38,313 bases of DNA, from contig JAFAYA010000107.1 in assembly GCA_019240635.1 (NCBI GenBank), positions 1 to 38,313 on the forward strand, read 5' to 3'. The position numbers were made by a program, and so were the translations under genes. This stretch comes from Acidisphaera sp. GTDB taxonomy: Bacteria; Pseudomonadota; Alphaproteobacteria; Acetobacterales; Acetobacteraceae. The notes under the pieces were generated by a model, which ran no database searches, was not told the origin of the DNA, and worked only from the letters and a program-made list of their open reading frames with translations. Within the stretch, counting starts at the first letter, position 1. Every line of letters starts with the position of its first letter. Positions 30,765-38,313 of the stretch are shown here, in pieces.

Positions 30765-31786
30765 GCCGCCCGCTTGGCGAGCAGCCCCTGGGCAACCAGC
30801 GTCTCGGCGATCTGCACGGCGTTCAGCGCGGCACCCTTGCGCAGGTTGTCCGACACGCACCAGAAGGCCAGCGCGTTGCTGGCCGTCGGGTCCTTGCGGA
30901 TACGGCTGACATAGACGGCGTCCTCGCCCTGGCTCTCCAGCGGCGTGATGTAGCCGCCGTCCTCGCGCGCATCGACCACCGCCACGCCCGGTGCCTCGCG
31001 CAGCGCGGCGCGCGCTTCGTTTACCGTCACCGGCTTCGCGAACTCGACATGCACCGCCTCGCCGTGGCCGATGAACACCGGCACGCGCACGCAGGTGGCG
31101 ATGACGGCGATGTCGGGGTCGAGGATTTTGCGGGTTTCCACCGCCATCTTCCACTCCTCCTTGGTCGAGCCGTCGTCCATGAAGCGGTCGATATGCGGGA
31201 TGCAGTTGAAGGCGATCTCCTTGGTGAAAAGCTGCGGCGTGGTGGGGTCGTGCACGAAGCTCGCCTTGGTGTGGGCGAACAGCTCGTCCATCGCCTCCTT
31301 GCCGCCGCCGGAGACGGATTGGTAGGTGGCGACGACGACGCGGCGCGCGCAAAAGCGGTCGTGCAGCGGCTTCAGCGCCACCACCATCTGGATGGTGCTG
31401 CAGTTGGGGTTGGCGATGATCCCCCGCCGGATGCGGCCGAGCGCCTGCGGGTTCACCTCCGGCACCACCAGCGGCACGTCCGGCTCCATGCGGAACTGGC
31501 TGGTGTTGTCGATCACCAGGCAGCCGGCCGCGGCGGCGCGCGGCGCGTGCACCGCCGAGACCGCCGCGCCGGGGCTGAACAGCCCGATGTCCCAGCCGGC
31601 AAAATCGAATTTTTCCAGGTTTTGCACGCGCAGGGTTCTTTCGCCGAACGAGACCTGCGCGCCGGTGGAGCGACCGGACGCCACCGCCGCGACGTCGGCG
31701 AACGGAAAACGTCGCTCGGCGAGCGTCTTCAGCATCTCGCGTCCGACCGCCCCGGTGGCGCCGACGACCGCGACCCTGTAGCCCAT
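30761..31786 (-). CDS. asd: Aspartate-semialdehyde dehydrogenase
   Basis: NADPH-dependent reduction of aspartyl phosphate in the Lys/Met/Thr/DAP pathway. The 341-residue protein has VVGATGAVGREMLKTLAER (7-25), the catalytic Cys C129 in GIIANPNCSTIQMVVALKP, SVSGGGKEAMDEL and IPHIDRFMDDGSTKEEWKM, and RVPVFIGHGEAVHVEF with the catalytic His. Length is normal. ATG 31786 has an AGGGCGG-type site upstream. It heads a minus-strand operon with the SMR and FAD genes and is divergent from the glucoamylase gene. Confidence 0.97.
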   Translation of the reverse strand: MGYRVAVVGATGAVGREMLKTLAERRFPFADVAAVASGRSTGAQVSFGERTLRVQNLEKFDFAGWDIGLFSPGAAVSAVHAPRAAAAGCLVIDNTSQFRMEPDVPLVVPEVNPQALGRIRRGIIANPNCSTIQMVVALKPLHDRFCARRVVVATYQSVSGGGKEAMDELFAHTKASFVHDPTTPQLFTKEIAFNCIPHIDRFMDDGSTKEEWKMAVETRKILDPDIAVIATCVRVPVFIGHGEAVHVEFAKPVTVNEARAALREAPGVAVVDAREDGGYITPLESQGEDAVYVSRIRKDPTASNALAFWCVSDNLRKGAALNAVQIAETLVAQGLLAKRAA

Positions 31787-31902
31787 CCGCCCTGCTCCTC
31801 GCTGTGGGCGCGAAGGTAGGGGTTCGCCGGAGCGGGCCGCAAGTGTCACCCATGCGCGCCAGCCTTGCTGTAGCCTTGCGGCCCTCTCGAGGAGACGATT
31901 GC

Positions 31903-34320
31903 ATGGCTGAGGCACCCATGGCTGACGCACCCATGCCCGAAGCCCCGGGCTGGCCCGGCATCCCGCCGCGCTGGACGTCCAGCGACAAGAGCGGCGTCGG
32001 CACCGCGCTGGCCGCCCTCAGCCGGGTCTGGTTCACCTTCAGCCACGGCATCCTGAACGAGATCTACTACCCCCGCGTGGACCAGGCCTGCACGCGCGAC
32101 CTCGGCCTGGTCGTCACCGACGGCACGCCCGGCGGCTTCTTCGCCGAGGAAAAGCGCGACACCGACAGCGAGGTCGGCACCACCGAGCCCGGCGTGCCCG
32201 CCTGGGCGCTGCGCAACAGCTGCAAGCGCGGCCGCTTCGTCATCGAGAAGCGCATCATCTCCGACCCCTGGCGCGACGTGGTGCTGCAGCAGATCCGCTT
32301 CCTGCCGGGCGACCCCGTCGAGGGGACGCGGCTGCGGCTGTTCGTGCTGCTGGCGCCGCACCTGGTGAACGGGGGAGCGCACAACACCGCCTGGCTCGGC
32401 GAGTACAAGGGCGAGCCGATGCTGCTGGCGGAGGGCGACGGCACCTGCCTCGCGCTGGCCGCCTCGGTGCCCTGGCGGGCGCGCTCGGCCGGCTTCGCCG
32501 GGCACAGCGACGGCTGGCAGGAGCTGAGCGCGCACGGCAGGCTGACCGCGACCTACGCCCGCGCCGCCGACGGCAACGTGGCGCTGTGCGGCGAGCTCGC
32601 CTGGTCCGCCGACGAGCCGATCGTGCTGGCGCTCGGCTTCGGCCGCTATTGGGCGGAGGCGGCGTTCCGCGCGCGTGCCAGCCTGCAGCGCGGCTTCGAG
32701 AAGGCCGAGGCGGAGTACGCCGCGGCCTGGCGGGCCTGGCAGGCGCCGCTCGCCAAGCTGGACGAGCCCGCCGGCGGCACGCGCCTCAATCTCTACCGGA
32801 TCAGCACGGCGGTGATGCGCGCGCATGATTCGCCGGCGTTTCCCGGGGCATTCATCGCCAGCCTTTCCATTCCCTGGGGGTTCAGCAAGGGCGACGACGA
32901 TCTCGGCGGCTACCACCTGGTCTGGCCGCGCGACCTCGGCGAGACGGCGGGCGGGCTGATCGCCTGCGGCGCGCTCGGCGATGCGCGGCGCGTGCTCGCG
33001 CATCTGCGCGCGGTGCAGGAGCCGGACGGGCACTGGCCGCAGAACGTGTGGCTCGACGGGCTCGCCTACTGGAAGGGCATGCAGCTCGACGAGACCGCCT
33101 TCCCGATCCTGCTGACCGACATGGCGTACCGGCACGGCGTGATCGGCGAGGTCGATCTGCCGTCCTACTGGGAGATGGTGCGCAGCGCGGCCGGATATGT
33201 CGTGCGCAACGGGCCGATGACCGGACAGGATCGCTGGGAGGAAAACTCCGGTTATTCGCCGTTCACGCTGGCGGTGGAAATCCCCGCCCTGCTGGCGGCG
33301 GCGGATTTCGCCGAGCGGCACGGCGAGGCGGCGATGGCCGGCTTCCTGCGCGACACCGCGGATGCCTGGAACGACGAGATCGAGGCATGGACCTACGTGA
33401 CCGGCACGCCGCTCGCGCGGCAGGCCGGGGTGGACGGGTACTACATCCGCATCGCGGCTCTCGATGGCGACACGGTGACGATCCGCAACCGGCGGGGCGG
33501 CGAGGACACGGTCGCGCAGGCCGACCTGATCAGCCCCGATGCGCTGGCGCTGGTGCGCTTCGGACTGCGCGCCGCCGACGATCCGCGCATGCGCGCGACC
33601 GTCGCGGTGATCGACCGGCTGCTGAAGACGGAGCTGCCGCACGGCCCGGGCTGGCACCGCTACAACCACGACGGCTACGGCGAGCATCCGGACGGCGCGC
33701 CGTTCGACGGCACCGGCCAGGGCCGGGTGTGGCCGCTGCTGATCGGCGAGCGCGCGCACTATGAACTGGCGGCGGGGCGGCCGGCCGTGGCGCGCGGCCT
33801 GCTGCGCACGATGGAGGCCTGCGCGAGCCGCGGCGGCATGCTGCCCGAGCAGGTCTGGGACAGCGCGGACATCCCCGAGCGCGAGCTGTTCCTCGGGCGG
33901 CCGAGCGGCTCGGCGATGCCGCTGGTCTGGGCGCATGCCGAGCACGTGAAGCTGCTGCGCAGCCTGGCCGACGGCGCGGTGTTCGACATGCCGCCGCAGT
34001 CCGTGCAGCGTTATCTGAAGGAGGGGCGGCGGGGCCGGCTGCGCGGCTGGCGCGAGGACTGGCCGCGCACGACCCTGCCGCAGGGCCTGGCGCTGCGGGT
34101 CGAACTTTCGCAGCCGGGCACCGTTCACTGGTCCGCCGACGGCTGGGCGCGCGCGCAGGACACGCCGACGGCGGATGTCGGCCTCGGCGTGCACGCGGCG
34201 GAGCTTCCCGTGACTTCGCTGCCGGAGGGCAGCCGGGTGGTCTTCACTTGGCGCAGTGCGGACGGCGCCTGGCGCAAACAAGACTTTTCGGTGACCATCG
34301 TACGAGCGGAAGGGGCCTGA
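31903..34320 (+). CDS. Glucan 1,4-alpha-glucosidase (glucoamylase, GH15)
   Basis: Releases glucose from the non-reducing ends of alpha-glucans. The 805-residue protein has a bacterial glucoamylase N-terminal beta-sandwich domain (TFSHGILNEIYYPRVDQACT) and an (alpha/alpha)6 GH15 domain (SIPWGFSKGDDDLGGYHLVW, WPRDLGETAGGL). The catalytic acid is in DRWEENSGYSPFTLA (E446/E447) and the base is E649 in MLPEQVWDS. There is no signal peptide, so it probably acts on cytoplasmic glycogen or maltodextrin. GAGGAGACG lies before ATG 31903. zwf starts 2 nt after its stop. Confidence 0.94.
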   Translation: MAEAPMADAPMPEAPGWPGIPPRWTSSDKSGVGTALAALSRVWFTFSHGILNEIYYPRVDQACTRDLGLVVTDGTPGGFFAEEKRDTDSEVGTTEPGVPAWALRNSCKRGRFVIEKRIISDPWRDVVLQQIRFLPGDPVEGTRLRLFVLLAPHLVNGGAHNTAWLGEYKGEPMLLAEGDGTCLALAASVPWRARSAGFAGHSDGWQELSAHGRLTATYARAADGNVALCGELAWSADEPIVLALGFGRYWAEAAFRARASLQRGFEKAEAEYAAAWRAWQAPLAKLDEPAGGTRLNLYRISTAVMRAHDSPAFPGAFIASLSIPWGFSKGDDDLGGYHLVWPRDLGETAGGLIACGALGDARRVLAHLRAVQEPDGHWPQNVWLDGLAYWKGMQLDETAFPILLTDMAYRHGVIGEVDLPSYWEMVRSAAGYVVRNGPMTGQDRWEENSGYSPFTLAVEIPALLAAADFAERHGEAAMAGFLRDTADAWNDEIEAWTYVTGTPLARQAGVDGYYIRIAALDGDTVTIRNRRGGEDTVAQADLISPDALALVRFGLRAADDPRMRATVAVIDRLLKTELPHGPGWHRYNHDGYGEHPDGAPFDGTGQGRVWPLLIGERAHYELAAGRPAVARGLLRTMEACASRGGMLPEQVWDSADIPERELFLGRPSGSAMPLVWAHAEHVKLLRSLADGAVFDMPPQSVQRYLKEGRRGRLRGWREDWPRTTLPQGLALRVELSQPGTVHWSADGWARAQDTPTADVGLGVHAAELPVTSLPEGSRVVFTWRSADGAWRKQDFSVTIVRAEGA

Positions 34321-34322
34321 GC

Positions 34323-35828
34323 GTGTCACACAGCGAACACCAGGCGGCGCAGAAAAAACTGGAGACGGCGCCGCCGGCGCCGCCGCTGACCCTGGTGATC
34401 TTCGGCGCGCACGGCGACCTGACCAAGCGCCTGCTAATGCCTGCGCTCTACAACCTCGCCGACATGAAGCTGCTCGACCAGGATTTTCGGATCATCGGCA
34501 TCGATCACAGCGACGACGACACGCATCGCTGGGCGGACAGTCTGACCCAGACGATCCACTCCTTCGTCGGCGACCACACCGCCGAATTCCATCCCGACCG
34601 CATCGATGAGACCGCCTGGAGCTGGATCACGCAGCGGCTGGAATACGTGAAAGGCGATTTCGGCGACGACGCGACGTTCCGCGGCATTGGCGACAAAGTC
34701 GTCGACCGGAACTGCATCTTCTATCTCGCCGTCGCCGCGCGCTTCTTCGGGCCGCTGGTCGAGCGGCTCGGCAAAGCGGGGCTGCTGAAGGAGACGCCAA
34801 GCGCGTTCCGCCGGGTGGTGGTGGAAAAGCCGTTCGGCCGTGACCTGCCGTCGGCGCAGGCGCTGAACGCGCAAATCCTGAAAGCGGCGAACGAGAAGCA
34901 GATCTATCGCATCGACCATTTCATGGGCAAGGAGACCGTCCAGAACATCCTGGCGCTGCGATTCTGCAATGCGCTGTTCGAGCCGGTGTGGCGGCGCGAG
35001 TACATCGACCACGTGCAGATCATGGCGGCCGAGACGATCGGCGTGGAGGCGCGCGGCGGGTTCTACGAGCCGACCGGCGCGCTGCGCGACATGGTGCCGA
35101 ACCACCTGTTCACGCTGCTGGCGATGGTGGCGATGGAGCCGCCGGACGCCTACAACTCGGACGCCGTGCGCGACGAGCGGGCGAAGGTGATCGAGGCGAT
35201 CGCCCCGGTGCAGCCGCAGGACGCGGTGCGCGGCCAGTACGGCGCGGGGACCGTGCAGGGCAAGCCGGCGAAGGCCTATCGCGAGGAACAGGATGTCGCG
35301 AGGGACTCTACGACGGAGACCTACATCGCGCTGAAGCTCGCGATCGGCAACTGGCGCTGGGCCGGCGTGCCGTTCTACCTGCGCACCGGCAAACACCTGA
35401 AGACACGGCGCACCGAAATCGCGCTGCACTTCAAGCCGGCGCCGGTCGCGCTGCTCGGCGCGCAGCAGGGCAACGTGCTGACCATCGCCCTCGACCCCGA
35501 GGAAGAGGTGGCCGTCCGGATCGACGTGAAAACCCCGGGCATGCTGCCGCGCCTCTCCGCCGTCGACATGGCGTTCCGCTACGCGGACAATTTCCCGGTG
35601 CCCTCGCGCGTCGGCTATGAAATCCTGTTCTATTCGGTGATGAACGGCGACACGCTGCTGTTCCAGCGCGCCGACCAGATCGAGGCCGCCTGGGCGGTGG
35701 TGCAGCCGGCGCTGAGCGCCTGGGAGCAGGACAAGTCGGCGCCGGAAATCTATCCGGCCGGCAGCGCCGGGCCGAAGGCCGCCGACGACCTGCTCGCCCG
35801 CGACGGACGGATCTGGGAGAGTCTCTGA
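34323..35828 (+). CDS. zwf: Glucose-6-phosphate 1-dehydrogenase
   Basis: First step of the oxidative pentose phosphate and Entner-Doudoroff routes. The 501-residue protein has the NADP loop FGAHGDLTKRLLMPAL (28-43). The substrate/catalytic motif is RIDHFMGKE (196-204), where the usual Tyr-Leu is Phe-Met, with H199. VEKPFGRDL and FYLRTGKHL are also present. The start is GTG 34323, 2 nt after the glucoamylase stop, with GGAAGGGG 7 nt upstream, so translation is probably coupled. Length and motifs are complete. Confidence 0.97.
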   Translation: MSHSEHQAAQKKLETAPPAPPLTLVIFGAHGDLTKRLLMPALYNLADMKLLDQDFRIIGIDHSDDDTHRWADSLTQTIHSFVGDHTAEFHPDRIDETAWSWITQRLEYVKGDFGDDATFRGIGDKVVDRNCIFYLAVAARFFGPLVERLGKAGLLKETPSAFRRVVVEKPFGRDLPSAQALNAQILKAANEKQIYRIDHFMGKETVQNILALRFCNALFEPVWRREYIDHVQIMAAETIGVEARGGFYEPTGALRDMVPNHLFTLLAMVAMEPPDAYNSDAVRDERAKVIEAIAPVQPQDAVRGQYGAGTVQGKPAKAYREEQDVARDSTTETYIALKLAIGNWRWAGVPFYLRTGKHLKTRRTEIALHFKPAPVALLGAQQGNVLTIALDPEEEVAVRIDVKTPGMLPRLSAVDMAFRYADNFPVPSRVGYEILFYSVMNGDTLLFQRADQIEAAWAVVQPALSAWEQDKSAPEIYPAGSAGPKAADDLLARDGRIWESL

Positions 35829-35835
35829 GCTTCCG

Positions 35836-37170
35836 CTACGCCCCCGGGTCGTACTCTTCGGAAATGTCCTTGTTCGTGTAGTCCGTCATCATCGACGTGG
35901 CGATCAGCGTGATGACGCCGCAGGCCAGGATGAACCACGCGATCGAGTAGCCGGAGTGGGTGCGCGCGAACAGCCAGGCGGCGATCAGCGGCGCCGGGCC
36001 GCCGGCGATGATCGAGGCGAGCTGGTACCCCACCGAGGCGCCGCTGTAGCGCAGCCGCGGCGTAAAACTCTCGGCGATCAGCGCCGCCTGCGGCCCGTAC
36101 TGGATGTCATGCGGGATCAGCGACAGCACGATCGCCAGGAAGATCAGCCCGGGTACCAGCGTGTTCAGCAGCGCGAAGAACACGAAGCCGTAGACGGCCG
36201 TGAGCAGCGCGCCGGCCATGTACACGCGCTTGCGCCCGAACCGGTCCGACAGATGGCCGGCGATCGGAATGGTGAAGAACGAAACCACCGCTGCGGCCAA
36301 CACCGAGATCAGCAGCAATTGCTGAGAGACTTTCAGCGTCCCGGTGCCGTAGGCGAACACGAAGGCGGTGAAGATGTAGAACGGCGCCTGCTCGGACATG
36401 CGGGCGAATGCGCTGAGCAGGATCTCCTTGGGATGCACGCGCAGCACCTCGGCCATCGGCGCGCGCGCCAGCCGTTCCTGCGCTTCCAGCTTGCGAAACA
36501 CCGGCGTCTCAAGGATGCCCAGCCGGATCCACAGTCCCACCCCCACGAGAATGATGCTGAGCAGGAACGGAATGCGCCAGCCCCAGCTCAGGAAGGCGTC
36601 CGGCGACATGCCGCTGAATGCCAGCACGGCGAGATTGGCGAGGAACAGCCCGGACGGCACGCCGAATTGCGGCCAGGAGGCGATGAACCCGCGGTGATGC
36701 GAGCCGCGCGCCCATTCCATCGACATCAGCACCGAGCCGCCCCACTCGCCGCCGACCCCGACGCCCTGGATGAAACGAAGCAGCGTCAGCAGGATCGCGC
36801 CCCAGATGCCGATGCTGGCGTAGGTCGGCACCAGCGCCACCAGGAAGGTGGCGAAGCCCATCAGCAGCAGGGTCGCGATCAGGGTCGACTTGCGGCCGAT
36901 GCGGTCGCCGTAGTGGCCGAAGATCGCCGCCCCGATCGGCCGGGCGACGAAGCCCACGGCGTAGACGAGGAACGCCTGGAGGGTGCCGACCAGCGGATCG
37001 GAATTCGGAAAGTAGAGTTTTGCGAACACCAGGCCGGTGACGGTGCTGTAGAGGAAGAAGTCGTACCACTCGATGGTCGTGCCCACCGTGCTGGCGACGA
37101 CGGCGCGCTGAAGCTGGACGCGATGCTCGGACTCGCTGAGCTCGCCCGTGGCGGGCGCCGCGTAGGACAT
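35836..37170 (-). CDS. MFS transporter, metabolite:H+ symporter (MHS) family
   Basis: The 444-residue, 12-helix protein has the MHS opening STVGTTIEWYDFFLYSTVTG and FARPIGAAIFGHYGDRIGRK-type motif A (VARPIGAAIFGHYGDRIGRK). LRFIQGVGVGGEWGGSVLMS, GWRIPFLLSIILVGVGLWIR and GHLSDRFGRKRVYM follow. Relatives carry proline/betaine, citrate, alpha-ketoglutarate or shikimate; the substrate cannot be chosen here. GGGAGGAG precedes ATG 37170. Its stop is 7 nt from that of zwf (convergent), and it is divergent from malonyl-CoA decarboxylase. Confidence 0.93.
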   Translation of the reverse strand: MSYAAPATGELSESEHRVQLQRAVVASTVGTTIEWYDFFLYSTVTGLVFAKLYFPNSDPLVGTLQAFLVYAVGFVARPIGAAIFGHYGDRIGRKSTLIATLLLMGFATFLVALVPTYASIGIWGAILLTLLRFIQGVGVGGEWGGSVLMSMEWARGSHHRGFIASWPQFGVPSGLFLANLAVLAFSGMSPDAFLSWGWRIPFLLSIILVGVGLWIRLGILETPVFRKLEAQERLARAPMAEVLRVHPKEILLSAFARMSEQAPFYIFTAFVFAYGTGTLKVSQQLLLISVLAAAVVSFFTIPIAGHLSDRFGRKRVYMAGALLTAVYGFVFFALLNTLVPGLIFLAIVLSLIPHDIQYGPQAALIAESFTPRLRYSGASVGYQLASIIAGGPAPLIAAWLFARTHSGYSIAWFILACGVITLIATSMMTDYTNKDISEEYDPGA

Positions 37171-37321
37171 TGGCCACTCCTCCCCAGCTCGGATTCGTTG
37201 CGTCACGATAGGCGGGCCGCGCCGCGCCGGCCAGAACGCAAGTGGTCTTTTGGCAACGCGCGTGACGATTTGGCGACGATGCCCGCCGCATGAGGATTTG
37301 TGCCGGGCCTTGTTCCGGTGC

Positions 37322-37330
37322 TGCTATGCT
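37322..37330 (+). promoter_or_regulatory. Candidate extended -10 for malonyl-CoA decarboxylase
   Basis: TGCTATGCT gives a TGN-extended -10 28 nt before the GTG start. No good -35 accompanies it. Confidence 0.3.
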
Positions 37331-37357
37331 CGCCCTGCAATCGCAAGGGAGCCCTAC

Positions 37358-38313
37358 GTGGCGCGTTCCTGGCTGGACCGGCTGTGGGCCTCGATCGCTG
37401 ATCGCGGCGGCGAATGGGTTGATATCCCCGATGCGAGCCCGCTCGACCAGGTTTGCCGCCTGGCGCTCGACCTGCTCTCCGGGCGCGGCGAGGCCTCGGG
37501 TGCGGCGCTGGCGCGCGAGTTGCTCGGGCGTTATCGGCGGCTCGGAGACGCGGATCGGCGGGCCTTCCAGCGCTTCCTTGCAGAAGGCTTCGCCCCGGAG
37601 CCGGAACCGCTGCGCCAGGCCGCGGCGGAATACGTGCAGGACCCCACGCCGGAGCGTGCGATGCGCCTCGCCGAACTGGCCGAGCCGCCACGCCAGGAGC
37701 TGCTGCGGCGGATCAACATGGGACCCGGCGGCACCTCCACGCTGGTCGGCATGCGCAGCGAGCTGCTCGGCGCGCTCCGCACCGAGCCGGGGTTGCAGCC
37801 GCTGGAGAGCGACCTGCGCCACCTGCTGGGGTCGTGGTTCAACCGAGGATTCCTGGAGCTGCGGCGCATCGACTGGGACAGCCCGGCGGCCTCGCTCGAG
37901 AAGCTGATCGCCTACGAGGCGGTGCACGAGATCAAGGGGTGGGAAGATCTGCGACGGCGGCTGCAGCGCGACCGGCGCTGCTTCGCCTTCTTCCATCCGG
38001 CGCTGCCGGGCGAGCCGCTGATCTTCGTCGAGGTGGCGCTGGTCGAGGGCATGGCGGGCGCCGTCGAGCCGCTGCTGGCGGCACCGGTGCCGGACGCCTC
38101 CGCCGTCGATCGGGCGGACTCCGCCATCTTCTATTCGATCAACAACTGCCAGTACGGACTGCGCGGCATCTCCTTCGGCAACTTCCTGATCAAGCAGGTG
38201 GTGGAGGAGCTGCGCGCGGAGCTGCCCAACCTGAGCTGCTTCGCCACCCTCTCGCCGGTGCCTGGCTTCCGCCGCTGGTTGGAGAGCCGGCTGGATGGCG
38301 AGGCCTCGCCGAT
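37358..38313 (+). CDS. Malonyl-CoA decarboxylase, 3' end beyond window
   Basis: Decarboxylates malonyl-CoA to acetyl-CoA. The frame is open for 318 codons to the window edge. Residues of the helical N-domain lead to MGPGGTSTLVGMRSELL, then the catalytic domain with LEKLIAYEAVHEIKGWEDLR, DRRCFAFFHPALPGEPLIFV, IFYSINNCQYGLRGISFGNF then LIKQVVEEL, and FATLSPVPGF, all hallmarks of MCD. The catalytic His region lies outside the window. The start is GTG 37358 with AAGGGAG 8 nt upstream. No malonate transport or activation genes are seen on this side. Confidence 0.95.
   Translation, partial: MARSWLDRLWASIADRGGEWVDIPDASPLDQVCRLALDLLSGRGEASGAALARELLGRYRRLGDADRRAFQRFLAEGFAPEPEPLRQAAAEYVQDPTPERAMRLAELAEPPRQELLRRINMGPGGTSTLVGMRSELLGALRTEPGLQPLESDLRHLLGSWFNRGFLELRRIDWDSPAASLEKLIAYEAVHEIKGWEDLRRRLQRDRRCFAFFHPALPGEPLIFVEVALVEGMAGAVEPLLAAPVPDASAVDRADSAIFYSINNCQYGLRGISFGNFLIKQVVEELRAELPNLSCFATLSPVPGFRRWLESRLDGEASP

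Noticed and set aside
31846-34329. 827-codon open frame on the minus strand opposite the glucoamylase gene
   Set aside because: An antisense shadow rich in Arg, His and Gln with no domain; the plus strand carries complete GH15 motifs and catalytic residues.

Overview
The window is GC-rich chromosomal DNA, dense with genes on both strands. It fits an alphaproteobacterium of the Rhodospirillales, most likely Acetobacteraceae. The grounds are gene content and order: pcm, a TolC-family gene and a DUF2497/PopZ-like gene in a row, phaB, a GH15 glucoamylase joined to zwf, PQQ-type sugar dehydrogenase, malonyl-CoA decarboxylase, and GC-rich inverted repeats between genes. No rRNA, CRISPR array, transposase or intact insertion sequence was seen. 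The family-level placement is inference.

Layout. 1-3.9 kb: the start of a DUF2497 gene, tolC and pcm (all minus), then tRNA-Cys, a UDP-glucuronate decarboxylase gene whose 3' end runs into an antisense tRNA-Leu(CAA), and tRNA-Asn. 3.9-7.1 kb: two tandem paralogous glycine-rich RTX-like proteins, probably type I secretion substrates. 7.3-15.4 kb: an amino-acid/amide scavenging region with two gamma-glutamyltransferase homologues, an acetolactate-synthase-like TPP enzyme, an amidase, a LysR remnant, and an orphan small gene beside a stand-alone Lrp ligand-binding domain. 15.4-19.8 kb: csaA, gpt, an unknown gene behind a CRP-like palindrome, a DUF2934 gene, a GSDH-type sugar dehydrogenase and a Bcr/CflA-type MFS pump.

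19.8-21.8 kb is the most unusual part. It is a 1.9-kb, less GC-rich insert lying between two copies of the last 75 bp of the MFS gene. It holds a PIN-toxin/antitoxin pair, a frameshifted second antitoxin, a probable PD-(D/E)XK-fold protein with its own good promoter, and a scar where the 3' tails of two lost genes are joined.

21.8-38.3 kb returns to core metabolism. It holds a class I glutamine-amidotransferase-like hydrolase with an atypical SDR, then truA, a methyltransferase divergent from gloB-GST, and phaB. A five-gene minus-strand run follows upstream of phaB in transcription order: asd, an SMR transporter without a normal start codon, an FAD monooxygenase, a diguanylate cyclase, then phaB. 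The glucoamylase-zwf pair would release glucose and, after phosphorylation, feed it to the pentose phosphate pathway. An MHS-type transporter follows, and malonyl-CoA decarboxylase is cut by the window edge.

Limits: everything is read by eye. Family calls rest on recognisable motifs, start codons were chosen from Shine-Dalgarno spacing and family length, and promoter calls are unaided pattern matches.
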